Below, one piece after another: positions 18,730 through 28,021 of a stretch of 64,000 nt of DNA. The translations under genes were made by a program, and so were the position numbers. This stretch comes from Sphingomonas sp. 1F27F7B (GTDB lineage: Bacteria; Pseudomonadota; Alphaproteobacteria; Sphingomonadales; Sphingomonadaceae). The DNA lies in the NCBI RefSeq assembly GCF_005503355.1, contig NZ_SCMK01000009.1, positions 62,001-126,000 of the forward strand. The letters run 5' to 3'. Under the pieces are notes generated by a model that did not search any database, was not told the DNA's origin, and saw nothing but the letters and a program-made list of their open reading frames with translations. Positions within the stretch are counted from its first letter, which is position 1. Each line of letters opens with the position of its first letter.

Positions 18730-20280
18730 ATGGCAAGCAAGTCCGAAGTGCTGGGGAGCCGGACTGCTCGCCTTTCCGATCTGGTCGCCGCGATCGCCGC
18801 CTTGCCGCGCTGGTCGATCCTGCTGCTCGCCGCCGTGGCGGTGCGCGCGATCACCTTCGGCAATCCCGTCGTCCATGTCGATGAGGAATTCTATTTCGTC
18901 ACCGCGCAGCAGATGCTGCACGGTGCCGTTCCCTTTGTCGACATCTGGGACCGCAAGCCGGTGGGGCTGTTCCTGATCTATCTGCTGCCCGCCGCCTTCG
19001 GGGTTCCGGCCGGCATCTGGATCTATCAGATGATGGCGCTGGCCGCGGTGACGGGCACCGCGCTGCTGATCTGGCGGCTCGCCGACAAGGCGGGCTGGGG
19101 CCGGGGCGGCCTCGCCGGCGCGCTGCTCTACCTGTTCATGATCAATTTCGCCGACGGCCAGGGCGGACAGGCGCCGGTGTTCTACAATCTGCTGATGGCC
19201 TGGGCCGTGCTGCTGATCGTGCCGCGCCCCGATGATGCGAGCGGTGACCGCCGGCGCATTCACCGTGCCACTGCGGCGATGCTGATCGTCGGCCTGGCGA
19301 TGCAGGTCAAATATTCGGTCGTCTTCGAGGCGATATTCCTCGGCCTGTGGCTGATGTGGAACGAAGCGCGGCTCGGGACCAGCATGGTGCACGTCATGCG
19401 CCGCGGCGCGCTGTGGGCAGCGGCGGTGTGGCTACCCACCTTCGCCGCCTGGGCGACGTTCATCCTCCTGGGCCATGGCGACCCCTGGTTCTACGCCAAT
19501 TTCGGCTCGATCCTGGCGCGGCAGAGCGATCCGCCAAGGGTGCTGCTCAACAATTTCCTGGAAGTCGCGCTGATGCTGGCGCCGCTGCTGATCGTCTCCG
19601 GGCTCTCGCGCCATGTGCCGGTGGGCGAACGCAGCGAGCATCCGGTCCGCGCATTGCTCTTCGGCTGGCTCATCGCCGCCGTGATCGGGCTGCTGCTGTT
19701 CGGCACCTGGTTCAATCACTATGCGCTGCCGGTCCTGCTGCCCGCGAGCCTGTGCTGCGCCGGCTATCTGGGCGGCACCCGGACCGGTCGCAAATGGGTG
19801 GCGCCGGCGCTGCTGATCGTCGCCGCCATCGGCGGGGAAGCGAGGCTGGTCGGCACCAGATTGCATCGCGGCAATGCCGCGCAGCTACAGGCGCTGGCCG
19901 ACGGCATCGGCCGCGGCCCGGGCTGCATGTACGTCTATTCGGGCAACTCGATCCTCTACGGCTATACCGGCCGCTGCACGGTGTCGCCCTGGGTCTTCCC
20001 GAGCCACCTCTCGCGCGAGCGCGAGAATGGCGCGCTGGGCGTGGACCAGCTCCAGGAGATCGACCGCATCTTCGCCCAGCCGCCGGAGATCGTGGTGATG
20101 CGCCCCGCCTATTTCGGCGAGCGCATGGAATCGCATCGGCGGGCGGTGCAGCGGATGGAGGAGCTGGGCTATCGCCTGCGCGGCCGCTGGCCGCTCGGCA
20201 ATCTCAACATCTCGGTCTATGCGCTGCCGACGGCACGCAAGCCGGCACCGCCGCGCCTCGCCGCAAGCAAGCCTTCATAA
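18730..20280 (+). CDS. GT-C-fold membrane glycosyltransferase (GT39/ArnT-like)
   Basis: Polytopic inner-membrane protein of about 516 residues with around ten or more hydrophobic segments. HVDEEFYFVTAQQMLHG near residue 52 has the acidic DE motif in the first periplasmic loop characteristic of GT-C enzymes that use polyprenyl-phosphate sugars, and WDRKPVGLFLIY follows as in PMT/ArnT relatives. The acceptor is unknown. The ATG at 18730 overlaps the stop of a 12-residue ORF (ATG 18692, MLHLLPPGAPRS) in a TGATG junction, so it may be coupled. The 3' end overlaps the convergent GT4 gene by 64 bp. Confidence 0.78.
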   Translation: MASKSEVLGSRTARLSDLVAAIAALPRWSILLLAAVAVRAITFGNPVVHVDEEFYFVTAQQMLHGAVPFVDIWDRKPVGLFLIYLLPAAFGVPAGIWIYQMMALAAVTGTALLIWRLADKAGWGRGGLAGALLYLFMINFADGQGGQAPVFYNLLMAWAVLLIVPRPDDASGDRRRIHRATAAMLIVGLAMQVKYSVVFEAIFLGLWLMWNEARLGTSMVHVMRRGALWAAAVWLPTFAAWATFILLGHGDPWFYANFGSILARQSDPPRVLLNNFLEVALMLAPLLIVSGLSRHVPVGERSEHPVRALLFGWLIAAVIGLLLFGTWFNHYALPVLLPASLCCAGYLGGTRTGRKWVAPALLIVAAIGGEARLVGTRLHRGNAAQLQALADGIGRGPGCMYVYSGNSILYGYTGRCTVSPWVFPSHLSRERENGALGVDQLQEIDRIFAQPPEIVVMRPAYFGERMESHRRAVQRMEELGYRLRGRWPLGNLNISVYALPTARKPAPPRLAASKPS

Positions 20281-21416
20281 TAGGCCATCAGCTCGGCGGC
20301 ATGATCGGCGTCGCTGCGCACCTTGCCGGCGGCGACGCGGGCGGCATTGCGCAGGATGGCCTGCTCGCGGCCGAACATCCGGCGGATCGCGGCCGCGGCC
20401 GAATAGGCATCGCGCGCGCGATAGGTTTCGGCGAACAGCGGGTCGGCGAGCTCGGCGAAGCCGCCTTCGTCGGGCCCGATCAGCGGCAGGCCCGAAGCCA
20501 GCGCCTCGGACGCGACGAGACCGAAGGGCTCGGCGTCGGAACCATGGATCAGCGCATCGCAGCTGGCCATGATCCGCGAGAAACGCACCCGGTCATAGAC
20601 CGGGCGGAAGATCTTGATGTGCGGGCTGCCGGCGATCCGGTCCTCCAGCTGGCGGCGCTGCGGGCCGTCGCCGATCAGCATCAGGCCGACGGGCAGATCG
20701 TTCGCCGCCGCCTCGACCGCGTCGATCACCAGCGGCCAGCGCTTCTCCTTGTGGTGCCGGCCGAGGCCGAGCAGCAAATGCCCTTCCGGCGGCAGGCCGA
20801 GCTGGGCGAGCAGCGCGACGCGCAGCTTCTCGTCGCGCAGTTGGGGCGAGAACCATTGCCGCTCGATCCCCAGCGGCATCGAGGCGTGGACCGTCATGCC
20901 CCGCCGGCGAAAGCGCTTGGCCAGTGCCGGACCGTTGGTGACGAACGCGTCGTAATGCTGGAGGAAGCGGCTCATGTACCGGGTGTACCAGGCAAAGGCC
21001 CGCTCGACCTGGATCGGCGTCGCCACGCTGTCGAGCCAGCGCTGCGGATAGGCGCCGATATTGTCGCCATGCGCGAAGAACACCTTCACCGCATCGCCCT
21101 GCCAGCGCGCCACCGTCCAGGCGGGAAGCCAGGGCGAGCTGGTCTCGACGATGTCGGGCTTCAGCGCGTCGAGCAGATCCCATACCGGCTCGTCATGGAC
21201 GAAGATGCCATAGTTGCGATCGAGGATCAGCGGCGGCGCCTTGACCCAGAAGATGCGGCCGCCGCCGGGACGCTCCTCGACGCTCGATTCGAGCGCGGGG
21301 GCGATGACGGTCAGCTCATGGCCCATATCGGCCATGAGCCCCATCTTGCGATCGAGATAGGTGCGCACGCCGCCGCCGGTCGGCGAGTAGAACTCGTTGA
21401 CGTCGACGATGCGCAT
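20217..21416 (-). CDS. GT4-type glycosyltransferase
   Basis: Protein of 399 residues, GT-B fold. The N-terminal domain opens MRIVDVNEFYSPTGGGVRTY, the Gly-rich loop of family 4 enzymes. The C-terminal nucleotide-sugar domain has LGLGRHHKEKRW and the E-x7-E pattern in EPFGLVASEALASGLPLIG. It is 13 bp downstream of the DUF2141 gene, in the same direction. Likely role: transfer of a sugar from a nucleotide donor to an envelope glycan or lipid; donor and acceptor are not known. Confidence 0.87.
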   Translation of the reverse strand: MRIVDVNEFYSPTGGGVRTYLDRKMGLMADMGHELTVIAPALESSVEERPGGGRIFWVKAPPLILDRNYGIFVHDEPVWDLLDALKPDIVETSSPWLPAWTVARWQGDAVKVFFAHGDNIGAYPQRWLDSVATPIQVERAFAWYTRYMSRFLQHYDAFVTNGPALAKRFRRRGMTVHASMPLGIERQWFSPQLRDEKLRVALLAQLGLPPEGHLLLGLGRHHKEKRWPLVIDAVEAAANDLPVGLMLIGDGPQRRQLEDRIAGSPHIKIFRPVYDRVRFSRIMASCDALIHGSDAEPFGLVASEALASGLPLIGPDEGGFAELADPLFAETYRARDAYSAAAAIRRMFGREQAILRNAARVAAGKVRSDADHAAELMAYYEGLLAARRGGAGLRAVGSA

Positions 21417-21429
21417 GCGCCCCCGCCCC

Positions 21430-21954
21430 TCAGTCGTCCAGCGGCGCGAAACCGCCCAGGCCCTTGAGATATTGGGCCTTGATCGTGATCTGTCCACCCC
21501 CGGGGCCGACATTGACCAGCGCCTGGCGCACCTTGGGCCGGCTGCGGCCAAGCTTCTGGTTGCTCGGGAAGCCGGCGCCGTCCTCCCAGAAATTGAACTT
21601 GTTCTTGCCGTCGCGATCGTGGGTGAACAGCACCGCCCAGGTGCCCGGCCCCGGCGCGCGGATGCACAACCGGACGGGCCCCGAGGGCGGCGTCTGCGCC
21701 CAGATACGGCGGAACGGCTTGTTCTCCCGCTTCAACGACGTGTCGTCGCGCAGGAAATCCTCCTCGTTCGGCGGATAGATTTCGAGCTTCAGGCGCCCGG
21801 TCCGATCCTTGAGGCCGGTGATGTTGACGTAGAGCGGCACACCGGCACGCGTGGCGCAATTGCCGTCGACCGGATCCTGCTGCGCGGCTGCGGCGGCGGG
21901 CGTCGCGACGAGGAAGAGCGCGGCCGCCATCGGGGCGATCGAAGAGCGGATCAT
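21430..21954 (-). CDS. DUF2141 secreted protein
   Basis: Protein of 174 residues with a signal peptide (AALFLVATPAAAAAQ). The mature part (PLYVNITGLKDRTGRLKLEIYP, WAVLFTHDRDGKNKFNFW) has the beta-sandwich pattern of DUF2141, a periplasmic family of unknown function that in sphingomonads often accompanies glycosyltransferases. ATG 21954 overlaps the TGA of the upstream membrane-protein gene (ATGA). Confidence 0.85.
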   Translation of the reverse strand: MIRSSIAPMAAALFLVATPAAAAAQQDPVDGNCATRAGVPLYVNITGLKDRTGRLKLEIYPPNEEDFLRDDTSLKRENKPFRRIWAQTPPSGPVRLCIRAPGPGTWAVLFTHDRDGKNKFNFWEDGAGFPSNQKLGRSRPKVRQALVNVGPGGGQITIKAQYLKGLGGFAPLDD

Positions 21955-22910
21955 GGCTGCTTGTTCCTCGTGACCAGGGCCTGCACGCTGAAACCTCCGA
22001 TCAGGGCGACGTGGATGAGAAGCGTGAGGCCGGCGATCAGCGCCATCAGCTCGGACATGGCCGAACCCTGGCCGATAACCACCCCGGTGATCGCGGCGAA
22101 GGCGGCTTCCTTGCTCGGCACCAGCGGCAGGCGCCAGACGAGCAGGCGGCCTGCGGCCATCATCAGCCACACGCCGATCGAGACGTTCGGCATCGCCAGA
22201 TGCCAGGCGATGGAGACCAGCAGCGAACCGGTGACGATGCGCGCGCAATGTACCAGGAAGACCCACCACAGCTCGCGGCGCGGCAGGGAGAAGACGCGCT
22301 TGGAGAGGAGCAGGAACGGAACCGACATCAGCACCAGCACGACGACCGAACCGAGCACCGCGCCCTTCCACTGCGGCGGCACCAGGCCCAGATAGAGCGG
22401 CAGGCCGACGATCATCATGATCAGCGTGATCGCATTGCCGGCAATGGCCGACAGGATCATCACGTCCTTCACCGCGCCGAACGGCGCCGCGACCATCTGG
22501 GTCCGCTGGCGCGCCCAGGCGTAGAAATAGGCCTCGCCCGAATAGCCGAACAGCACTTCGTTCGAGATGCGCTTCTTGTGAAGCGCGACAAGCCCGGCGA
22601 GCGGGATATGCCACAGCCGCTTGAAGATCACATAGTCGAAGGTCGGCGGCCCGACATAATAGAGTGCGAAGACCAGGTAGAAGAGCGGGTTGGTCGGCAG
22701 GCTGCGATAGAGGCCCTGCAGCCCCGAGCCGAACAGCTCGCGGCCCAGCGCCACGATCATGAGCAGCGTCAGCGCGCCGCCGAGAATCGCCGGCCAGCGG
22801 CGCCTGATCCTTTCGACGGGTTCGAGACCCGCAAGGTCGGGCGCACCCGGGAGGGGGACGGCCTCGACTACGCTCGTGTTCAACGAAGCCTCCAGACTTG
22901 GTTCGTTCAC
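21951..22910 (-). CDS. Polytopic inner-membrane protein (possibly flippase/LPG-synthase TM-like)
   Basis: Protein of about 319 residues from GTG 22910, with seven or eight hydrophobic helices, for example RRWPAILGGALTLLMIVAL, ITLIMMIVGLPLYLGL and SVVVLVLMSVPFLLL. I cannot assign a family with confidence; general topology resembles the transmembrane region of lysylphosphatidylglycerol synthases and related UPF0104 lipid flippases. First gene of a three-gene operon with a DUF2141 protein and a GT4 glycosyltransferase, so a role in glycan or glycolipid handling is plausible. The frame is open upstream but antisense to the other GT4 gene. Confidence 0.65.
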   Translation of the reverse strand: MNEPSLEASLNTSVVEAVPLPGAPDLAGLEPVERIRRRWPAILGGALTLLMIVALGRELFGSGLQGLYRSLPTNPLFYLVFALYYVGPPTFDYVIFKRLWHIPLAGLVALHKKRISNEVLFGYSGEAYFYAWARQRTQMVAAPFGAVKDVMILSAIAGNAITLIMMIVGLPLYLGLVPPQWKGAVLGSVVVLVLMSVPFLLLSKRVFSLPRRELWWVFLVHCARIVTGSLLVSIAWHLAMPNVSIGVWLMMAAGRLLVWRLPLVPSKEAAFAAITGVVIGQGSAMSELMALIAGLTLLIHVALIGGFSVQALVTRNKQP

Positions 22911-23072
22911 TGCTTCACATTCCGCCGCCCAAAACGGGCATTTCCAGTATTTTATCCGCGTCTCGCGACGTACAGCCCCCCAGTTCGTACAAGCACGAAA
23001 ATGGCTGGTGGCAGCAGATTGCGGTTTATTGCGGGGGCGATTTGGGCTTAAGGATGGCAATCCGCAAGGCCT
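22911..23072. promoter_or_regulatory. Divergent promoter region between glycosylation operons
   Basis: This 162 bp separates two divergent transcription units and is slightly more AT-rich than its surroundings. No matched -35/-10 pair stands out. Confidence 0.35.
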
Positions 23073-24173
23073 ATGTTGCACCGCACCCATTCCGAAACCG
23101 CACAGCATATCCTCACCTATGCCCAGCAATTGCAGGGCGGCGGCGTGGAGCGGGCGATGCTGCGCATGGCTGCCGGATGGCGCGCAGCGGGGCGGCGCGT
23201 GACGCTGGTGCTGGGCAGCCGCGAGGGGCCGCTGGCCGCGGAAATCCCCGACGGGATCGAACTGATCGAGCTGGGCGACGGACGGCACCAGGCGCTGTTC
23301 CGGCTTGCCGAGGAAGTGCGGCGCGCGCGCCCGGACCTGCTGTTCTGCCCCGGCAACCGCTATACCGGAGTCACTGCGCTCGCCCGGCTGCGGCTGGGCC
23401 GCGCCGCGCCGCCGATCGTCGGCAAGGTCTCCAACGCGCTGGTGCGCCCCGAACTCTCGCAGGGCGCGGCATGGCGCTATCGGCGCTGGTTGCGGCTGCA
23501 TCCGCGCTTCCTGACCCATGCCGTGGCCATGACCCCGGCGATGGCGGCGGAAGCGATGGCCGAGATGGGAATGTCGCCGGAGCGCGTGAGCGTGATCGCC
23601 AATCCGCCCGCCCGCACCATTCCAGGCGCCGCCCCGGTGGCGCTGCCCGAGGGCCGCTATCTGATCGGCGTCGGACGGCTGGAGCCGCAGAAGCGCTGGG
23701 ACCGGCTGCTGACTGCCCTGCCGCAGCTGGCCGACAAGCAGGTGAAGCTGCTGCTGCTCGGCGAAGGCGGCGCGCGCGGCACGCTCGAGGCACAGGTCGC
23801 CGCCCTGGGGCTGGGCGACCGGGTGACCATGCCCGGCCATGCCGGCGACCCGCTGCCCGCGCTCAGGAGCGCGGCGGTGGCGGTGCTGACGTCGGACTAT
23901 GAAGGCGTGCCGGGCGTGCTGCGCGAGGCGCTTTCGGTGGGGACGCCGGTGGTATCGACCGAATCGAGCGTCGCGGTGCGCGAGATCGTCCATGCGCCCG
24001 AACTGGGCACGGTGGTCGAGCGCGAGGATGGTGCGGCGTTGGTCGGGGCGCTCGACCATTGGCTGGCGCCGGATGCGGTGCGCCCCACCCCGGTAGCGGC
24101 AGCCGGCGACTCGATCGCAGAATATCTCGCCCTGTTCGATCGCATGGTGCGCGAACGCTCGCCCATCCGGTAG
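23073..24173 (+). CDS. GT4-type glycosyltransferase
   Basis: Protein of 366 residues, GT-B fold. The N-terminal loop is QQLQGGGVERAMLRMA, the middle has LIGVGRLEPQKRWDRLL (start of the donor-binding domain), and the conserved acidic region is SDYEGVPGVLREALSVGTPVV. It lacks a signal peptide and should act at the cytoplasmic face of the inner membrane. Divergent from the other glycosylation operon. Donor sugar is unknown. Confidence 0.87.
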   Translation: MLHRTHSETAQHILTYAQQLQGGGVERAMLRMAAGWRAAGRRVTLVLGSREGPLAAEIPDGIELIELGDGRHQALFRLAEEVRRARPDLLFCPGNRYTGVTALARLRLGRAAPPIVGKVSNALVRPELSQGAAWRYRRWLRLHPRFLTHAVAMTPAMAAEAMAEMGMSPERVSVIANPPARTIPGAAPVALPEGRYLIGVGRLEPQKRWDRLLTALPQLADKQVKLLLLGEGGARGTLEAQVAALGLGDRVTMPGHAGDPLPALRSAAVAVLTSDYEGVPGVLREALSVGTPVVSTESSVAVREIVHAPELGTVVEREDGAALVGALDHWLAPDAVRPTPVAAAGDSIAEYLALFDRMVRERSPIR

Positions 24174-24177
24174 CGGC

Positions 24178-26244
24178 TCAGCGCAGCTTCAGCCGAGCGC
24201 CCAGCCACAAGGTTCGCGGCAGGGCGCGCTCGATCACGCCCGGGCCGCTGATCCCGGCCTGGACCTCGGCGTCGAAGATGTTCTCCGCCCGCGCTTCGAG
24301 TGCGAAGCTTCGGGTAAGCGGCAGCGCGGCGGCAGCATCCAGCGTGAAGGCGCCCTTCAGCGTGCGGCTGTTCTGGTCGTCCTCGAACTGCGGGCCGGCA
24401 TAGCGGGCAGTGAGCGACGCCCCGGCATCGCCCCGCGCCCAGCCGAGCGCGGCGCTGGCCTGGTGCCGCGCGGTCTGGGCCGGGCGCAGGCCGTCGAGCG
24501 ACGCCGCAACGCCAGATGCCGAGACGCGCGAATCGGCAAAGGCATAGGATGCCGCCACGCTGAGGGCGCCGGCCGCCCAGCGCCCGTCGAGCTCGATACC
24601 CCTGGCGGTCACGGCATCGAGATTCTGCCGCCGGCGATAGAAGCCCGCTGCCGAGACGAAGCCGATGCCGGGAAAATTGCCGGGCCCCTGGGCAAGAGTC
24701 ACGTTCGCGATCGCGCCGCGCAGCCGGTTCCAATAGCCGGTGGCGCGGAGCGTCAGCGAAGGCATGGGGCGCCAGTCCATGCCGATCTCCGCTCCGGTCA
24801 GCCGTTCGGGATCGAGCGCGGCATTGGCCGCAGTCGCGTCCGCGCCGGCGCGGAAGGGGCGATAAAGTTCGTTGAGCGTCGGCAGCCGCCAGCCGCGATA
24901 GGCGGCGGCCCGCAGCGTGACGCCGCCCAGCCGATAGGCGGCGCCGGCGCGGCCGGTGGCTTCCCAGCCGCGGCGATCGGGGAAATGGCTGTCGGTGAGC
25001 ACCGGGCCGGGTGCCAGCGACGTCTCGGCCAGCGCGCCGCCGGTAATGTCCCAATGATCGAGCCGGCCGCCCAGGCTGAGCGTCAGCGGGCCGCTTTCCC
25101 GGCTGGCATCGGCAAAGACGCCGATGGTCGCGCTCGCCCCGCCCGCGACCCGGCGGCGCGTGGGCAGGCCGCCGGCATAGGCGAACAGTTCCTCGGTCCG
25201 CCCCGAGACCCGGCGCAGATCGCTGCCCAGGCGAAGTGTCATGCCGCCGCCGATCGGCGGCGCGATCTCGAGCCGCCCGCCCAGGCCGGTGGCAGGCACG
25301 GCATATTGATCGAGCGTCGGCGCGACGATGGTGCGCGCATCGTTGACGCTGGCGAAGCCCGAGGCGAAGCCGCGCGTCTGGAGCCAGGCCAGCGCCGACC
25401 AGCCCCAGGCGCCGCGGCCGACCAGGCGAAGGCTCGCATCGGCGCCCTCGCTCCGCACGCGGGTGAAGTCGACGCCCCGGTCGCGGCGATCGGTGAAGGC
25501 GGAGAGATTGGCCTGGAGCTCGGTATCGGCGCCGAGGCCGGTTACCGCGCGCAATGCGATGGCGGCCTGCTCATAGGGCGCCGGGCGGTCGACGGGGCCG
25601 CGATCTCCTGCGACGATCGGCGTGAAGCCATCCCCCCGGGCATATTGGCCGGCAAGCGTCACGAAGCCGCGCCCGAGATCGGCGGCGCCCACGCCCGACA
25701 GGTCGAGGCTGTCGCGGCTGCCGTAGAGCGCACCCAGCGAAAGATGGCCGAGCTGCGCCGGGCTACCGCTCTCCAGCTCGATCGTGCCGGCGAGCGCGCC
25801 GGGTCCGGCATAGCCGCTGCCCCCGCCCCGCACGATCCGCGCGCCCGCCAGCCGCACGGGGAGATAGGCGGGAAAGGCGACCCAGCCGCCGAACGGATCG
25901 GCCTGGGGCACGCCGTCGAGCAGCAGCAACGCGCGGCTGGAGGCATTGCCGCCCAGGCCGCGCAGCGTGATGCCCTGCGAGGTCGGATGCGCCGAGCGCG
26001 AATCGGAGCGGCGGAACTGGGCGAGGCCGGCGGCGTCGCGCAGCGCATCCTCCAGCCGGCCGCTGGCGGTGCCGGCGATGCGATCGCGCGATATCGTCAC
26101 CACGTCATAGGCAGCGTCGCCCGGCGGCGCCGCGAGCCCGCGGCCGGTGACGACGATCTCGGCCCGGTCCTGTTCCTGATCCTGTTCCTGTGCGAGAGCG
26201 GGGCCGGCGAGCAGGAGGCCCGCCGCCAGCCCGGATATCCTCAC
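24178..26244 (-). CDS. TonB-dependent outer-membrane receptor
   Basis: Protein of about 688 residues with a signal peptide (RISGLAAGLLLAGPALAQ). Right after it is a repeated acidic QEQDQEQD segment (encoded by a short CCTGTTCCTGAT repeat) and a TonB box (AEIVVTG). The plug domain contains LRGLGGNASSRALLLLDGVP, and the C-terminal barrel ends with an aromatic-poor ...RTLWLGARLKLR strand. Overall similar to BtuB/vitamin or metal-chelate receptors, but the ligand is unknown. GTG 26244 overlaps the stop of the GST gene by 4 bp, making this the last gene of the pyrE cluster. Confidence 0.87.
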   Translation of the reverse strand: MRISGLAAGLLLAGPALAQEQDQEQDRAEIVVTGRGLAAPPGDAAYDVVTISRDRIAGTASGRLEDALRDAAGLAQFRRSDSRSAHPTSQGITLRGLGGNASSRALLLLDGVPQADPFGGWVAFPAYLPVRLAGARIVRGGGSGYAGPGALAGTIELESGSPAQLGHLSLGALYGSRDSLDLSGVGAADLGRGFVTLAGQYARGDGFTPIVAGDRGPVDRPAPYEQAAIALRAVTGLGADTELQANLSAFTDRRDRGVDFTRVRSEGADASLRLVGRGAWGWSALAWLQTRGFASGFASVNDARTIVAPTLDQYAVPATGLGGRLEIAPPIGGGMTLRLGSDLRRVSGRTEELFAYAGGLPTRRRVAGGASATIGVFADASRESGPLTLSLGGRLDHWDITGGALAETSLAPGPVLTDSHFPDRRGWEATGRAGAAYRLGGVTLRAAAYRGWRLPTLNELYRPFRAGADATAANAALDPERLTGAEIGMDWRPMPSLTLRATGYWNRLRGAIANVTLAQGPGNFPGIGFVSAAGFYRRRQNLDAVTARGIELDGRWAAGALSVAASYAFADSRVSASGVAASLDGLRPAQTARHQASAALGWARGDAGASLTARYAGPQFEDDQNSRTLKGAFTLDAAAALPLTRSFALEARAENIFDAEVQAGISGPGVIERALPRTLWLGARLKLR

Positions 26245-26861
26245 TTTGGCGCCACCGCGTCGGGATGGGCGGCGGCGAAGGCCGGCAGCGCAGTGGCCGC
26301 CGCGTCGATCGCGACCAGCCGGGGGAAATCGTCGAGCGGCGTTGCGAAGCGCCGGGCATTGTACATCTGGGGCACCAGGCAGAGATCGGCGATTCCGGGC
26401 GCGCCGCCGCCAAGGAACGGCCCTTCCCCCGCCATCGCCTCCAGCGCGGCGAAGCCCTCCGCGATCCAGTGGCGCGTCCAGGCGTTCCGCCCGTCCTCGT
26501 CCACGCCCATCTCCTTCAGCCGCCGCATCACGCGCAGATTGTTGAGGGGGTGGGTATCCGCCGCGACGACGAGCGCCCGGGCCATCGCCGCGGCGCGGGC
26601 ATCGGGATCGGGGGGGATCAGCCTCGGCTCGGGATGGCGCGCATCGAGCCATTCGATGATCGCCAGGCTCTGGGTGATCACCTTGCCATCGGCTTCCAGC
26701 GCGGGGACGAAGCCCTGGGGGTTGCGCGCGAGATGCTCGGGCGAACGCTGCTGGTTCTCGAGCAGCATGATGTCGCGTCGCGCATATGCCACGCCCTTCA
26801 GGTTCAGCGCGATGCGGACGCGATAGGCGGCCGAGGAACGGAAATAGTCGTAGAGGATCAT
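26241..26861 (-). CDS. maiA: Zeta-class glutathione S-transferase (maleylacetoacetate isomerase-like)
   Basis: Protein of 206 residues. SSAAYRVRIALNLKG at residues 9-23 is the zeta-class signature with the catalytic Ser-Ser and Arg; QSLAIIEWLD is the glutathione-binding segment, and GIADLCLVPQ is the N-capping box. MaiA isomerises maleylacetoacetate in tyrosine degradation. No homogentisate dioxygenase or fumarylacetoacetase is nearby, so it may act on another substrate. ATG 26861 overlaps the AI-2E exporter stop (ATGA). Confidence 0.88.
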   Translation of the reverse strand: MILYDYFRSSAAYRVRIALNLKGVAYARRDIMLLENQQRSPEHLARNPQGFVPALEADGKVITQSLAIIEWLDARHPEPRLIPPDPDARAAAMARALVVAADTHPLNNLRVMRRLKEMGVDEDGRNAWTRHWIAEGFAALEAMAGEGPFLGGGAPGIADLCLVPQMYNARRFATPLDDFPRLVAIDAAATALPAFAAAHPDAVAPK

Positions 26862-28021
26862 GCCGCACCTGCCGGCGGCTCGAGCGGCGTGGGCGCCTCC
26901 TCCTCATATCCGCGGCGCAGCCGGACGCGCCATTTGGACCGCGGCGACGGTTCGTCGGCGGCACGGGCCGCCCGCTCCGCCTCGCTCTCCAGCGCGACCT
27001 TGATCATCGCGACGATCGGATCGGCAAGCGCCAGGCCGAGCACGCCGAACAGGGTGCTGGCAAGGATCTGCGACGAGAGCGTGAGCGCCGGCGGCATGTC
27101 CACCGTGCGCCGCGCGACCATCGGGATCACGACATAGCCGTCGAAATTCTGCACGCCGAAATAGATGATGATCGCCCAGATCCCGGTGTCGGTGCCGGCG
27201 CTGAAGCCCACCGAGACCATCATCACGCCGGAGATGAAGGCGCCGATATTGGGAATGAAGGCGAGCACGCCGGTGATGATGCCGAGCAGCAGCGCCATCG
27301 GCACGCCGGCCAGCCACAGGAAGAAGGCGGTGACCACCCCTTCGAAGAGCATGCCGAACAGGCGCCCGGCGAGCAGGCGGCGCATCGTCGTTGCCATGCG
27401 GCTGATCGTGAGCGCGAACGCGTCGCGCGCGTCCCTTGGCACCATCCATTGCAGGCCGCGCTCGTAGATGCGCGGCTCCAGCGCCACGAACAGGCCGATG
27501 ATCACGATCATCAGCAGCGACGAGACCGCACCGAACACCGTTCCCACGGCGGAAGTAAGCCGCCCGACGCTGCCCAGCGCCTGCTGGACGAGGCCGCTGA
27601 GATCCGAGCGCCCGGGCATCAGGCCCAGATCGGCAACCCATTGCGCGACCTTGTTCGCCTGCACGTCCAGCGTGGTGCGCAGCTGCTCGGCCTGGGCGGC
27701 GATCTGCACGCCGGTCAGGTAGAAGATGCCCGCGAAGAAGGCGATCACCAGCAGGACGACGATCACGATCCGCAGCGCGCGCGGAATGGGCAGGATGCGG
27801 CCGAGCAACCGCGCGCCGCCGTCGAGCATCGAGGCGAAGACGAGCCCGCCGAAGATGATCAGGATCGGCTGGACCAGCAAGACGAAGAGGGCGACCGCAA
27901 TGGCGAGGCCGAACCAGACGCTCGCCTTCTTCAGTTCGGCACGCACCATCGGGTCGCGCAGCTCGTTGGGGCCCGGCTCTTGGACCACATGGACCTTCGC
28001 GGAGGCAAGCGGATCGCTCAT
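26858..28021 (-). CDS. AI-2E family (PerM-like) inner-membrane exporter
   Basis: Protein of about 387 residues with six to eight helices. Typical signatures include VWFGLAIAVALFVLLVQP at the N-terminus and ALLLGIITGVLAFIPNIGAFISG in the second half, the conserved P-N-I-G motif of the AI-2E/TqsA/PerM family. Members move autoinducers or ions; substrate here unknown. ATG 28021 shares one base with the lepB stop (TGATG). Confidence 0.87.
   Translation of the reverse strand: MSDPLASAKVHVVQEPGPNELRDPMVRAELKKASVWFGLAIAVALFVLLVQPILIIFGGLVFASMLDGGARLLGRILPIPRALRIVIVVLLVIAFFAGIFYLTGVQIAAQAEQLRTTLDVQANKVAQWVADLGLMPGRSDLSGLVQQALGSVGRLTSAVGTVFGAVSSLLMIVIIGLFVALEPRIYERGLQWMVPRDARDAFALTISRMATTMRRLLAGRLFGMLFEGVVTAFFLWLAGVPMALLLGIITGVLAFIPNIGAFISGVMMVSVGFSAGTDTGIWAIIIYFGVQNFDGYVVIPMVARRTVDMPPALTLSSQILASTLFGVLGLALADPIVAMIKVALESEAERAARAADEPSPRSKWRVRLRRGYEEEAPTPLEPPAGAA

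Noticed and set aside
24139..26230. Low-complexity repeats in the TonB receptor gene as a possible repeat array
   Set aside because: Only the CCTGTTCCTGAT repeat at about 26165-26200 is repetitive, and it encodes the acidic segment after the signal peptide. No spaced array or CRISPR-like pattern was found.
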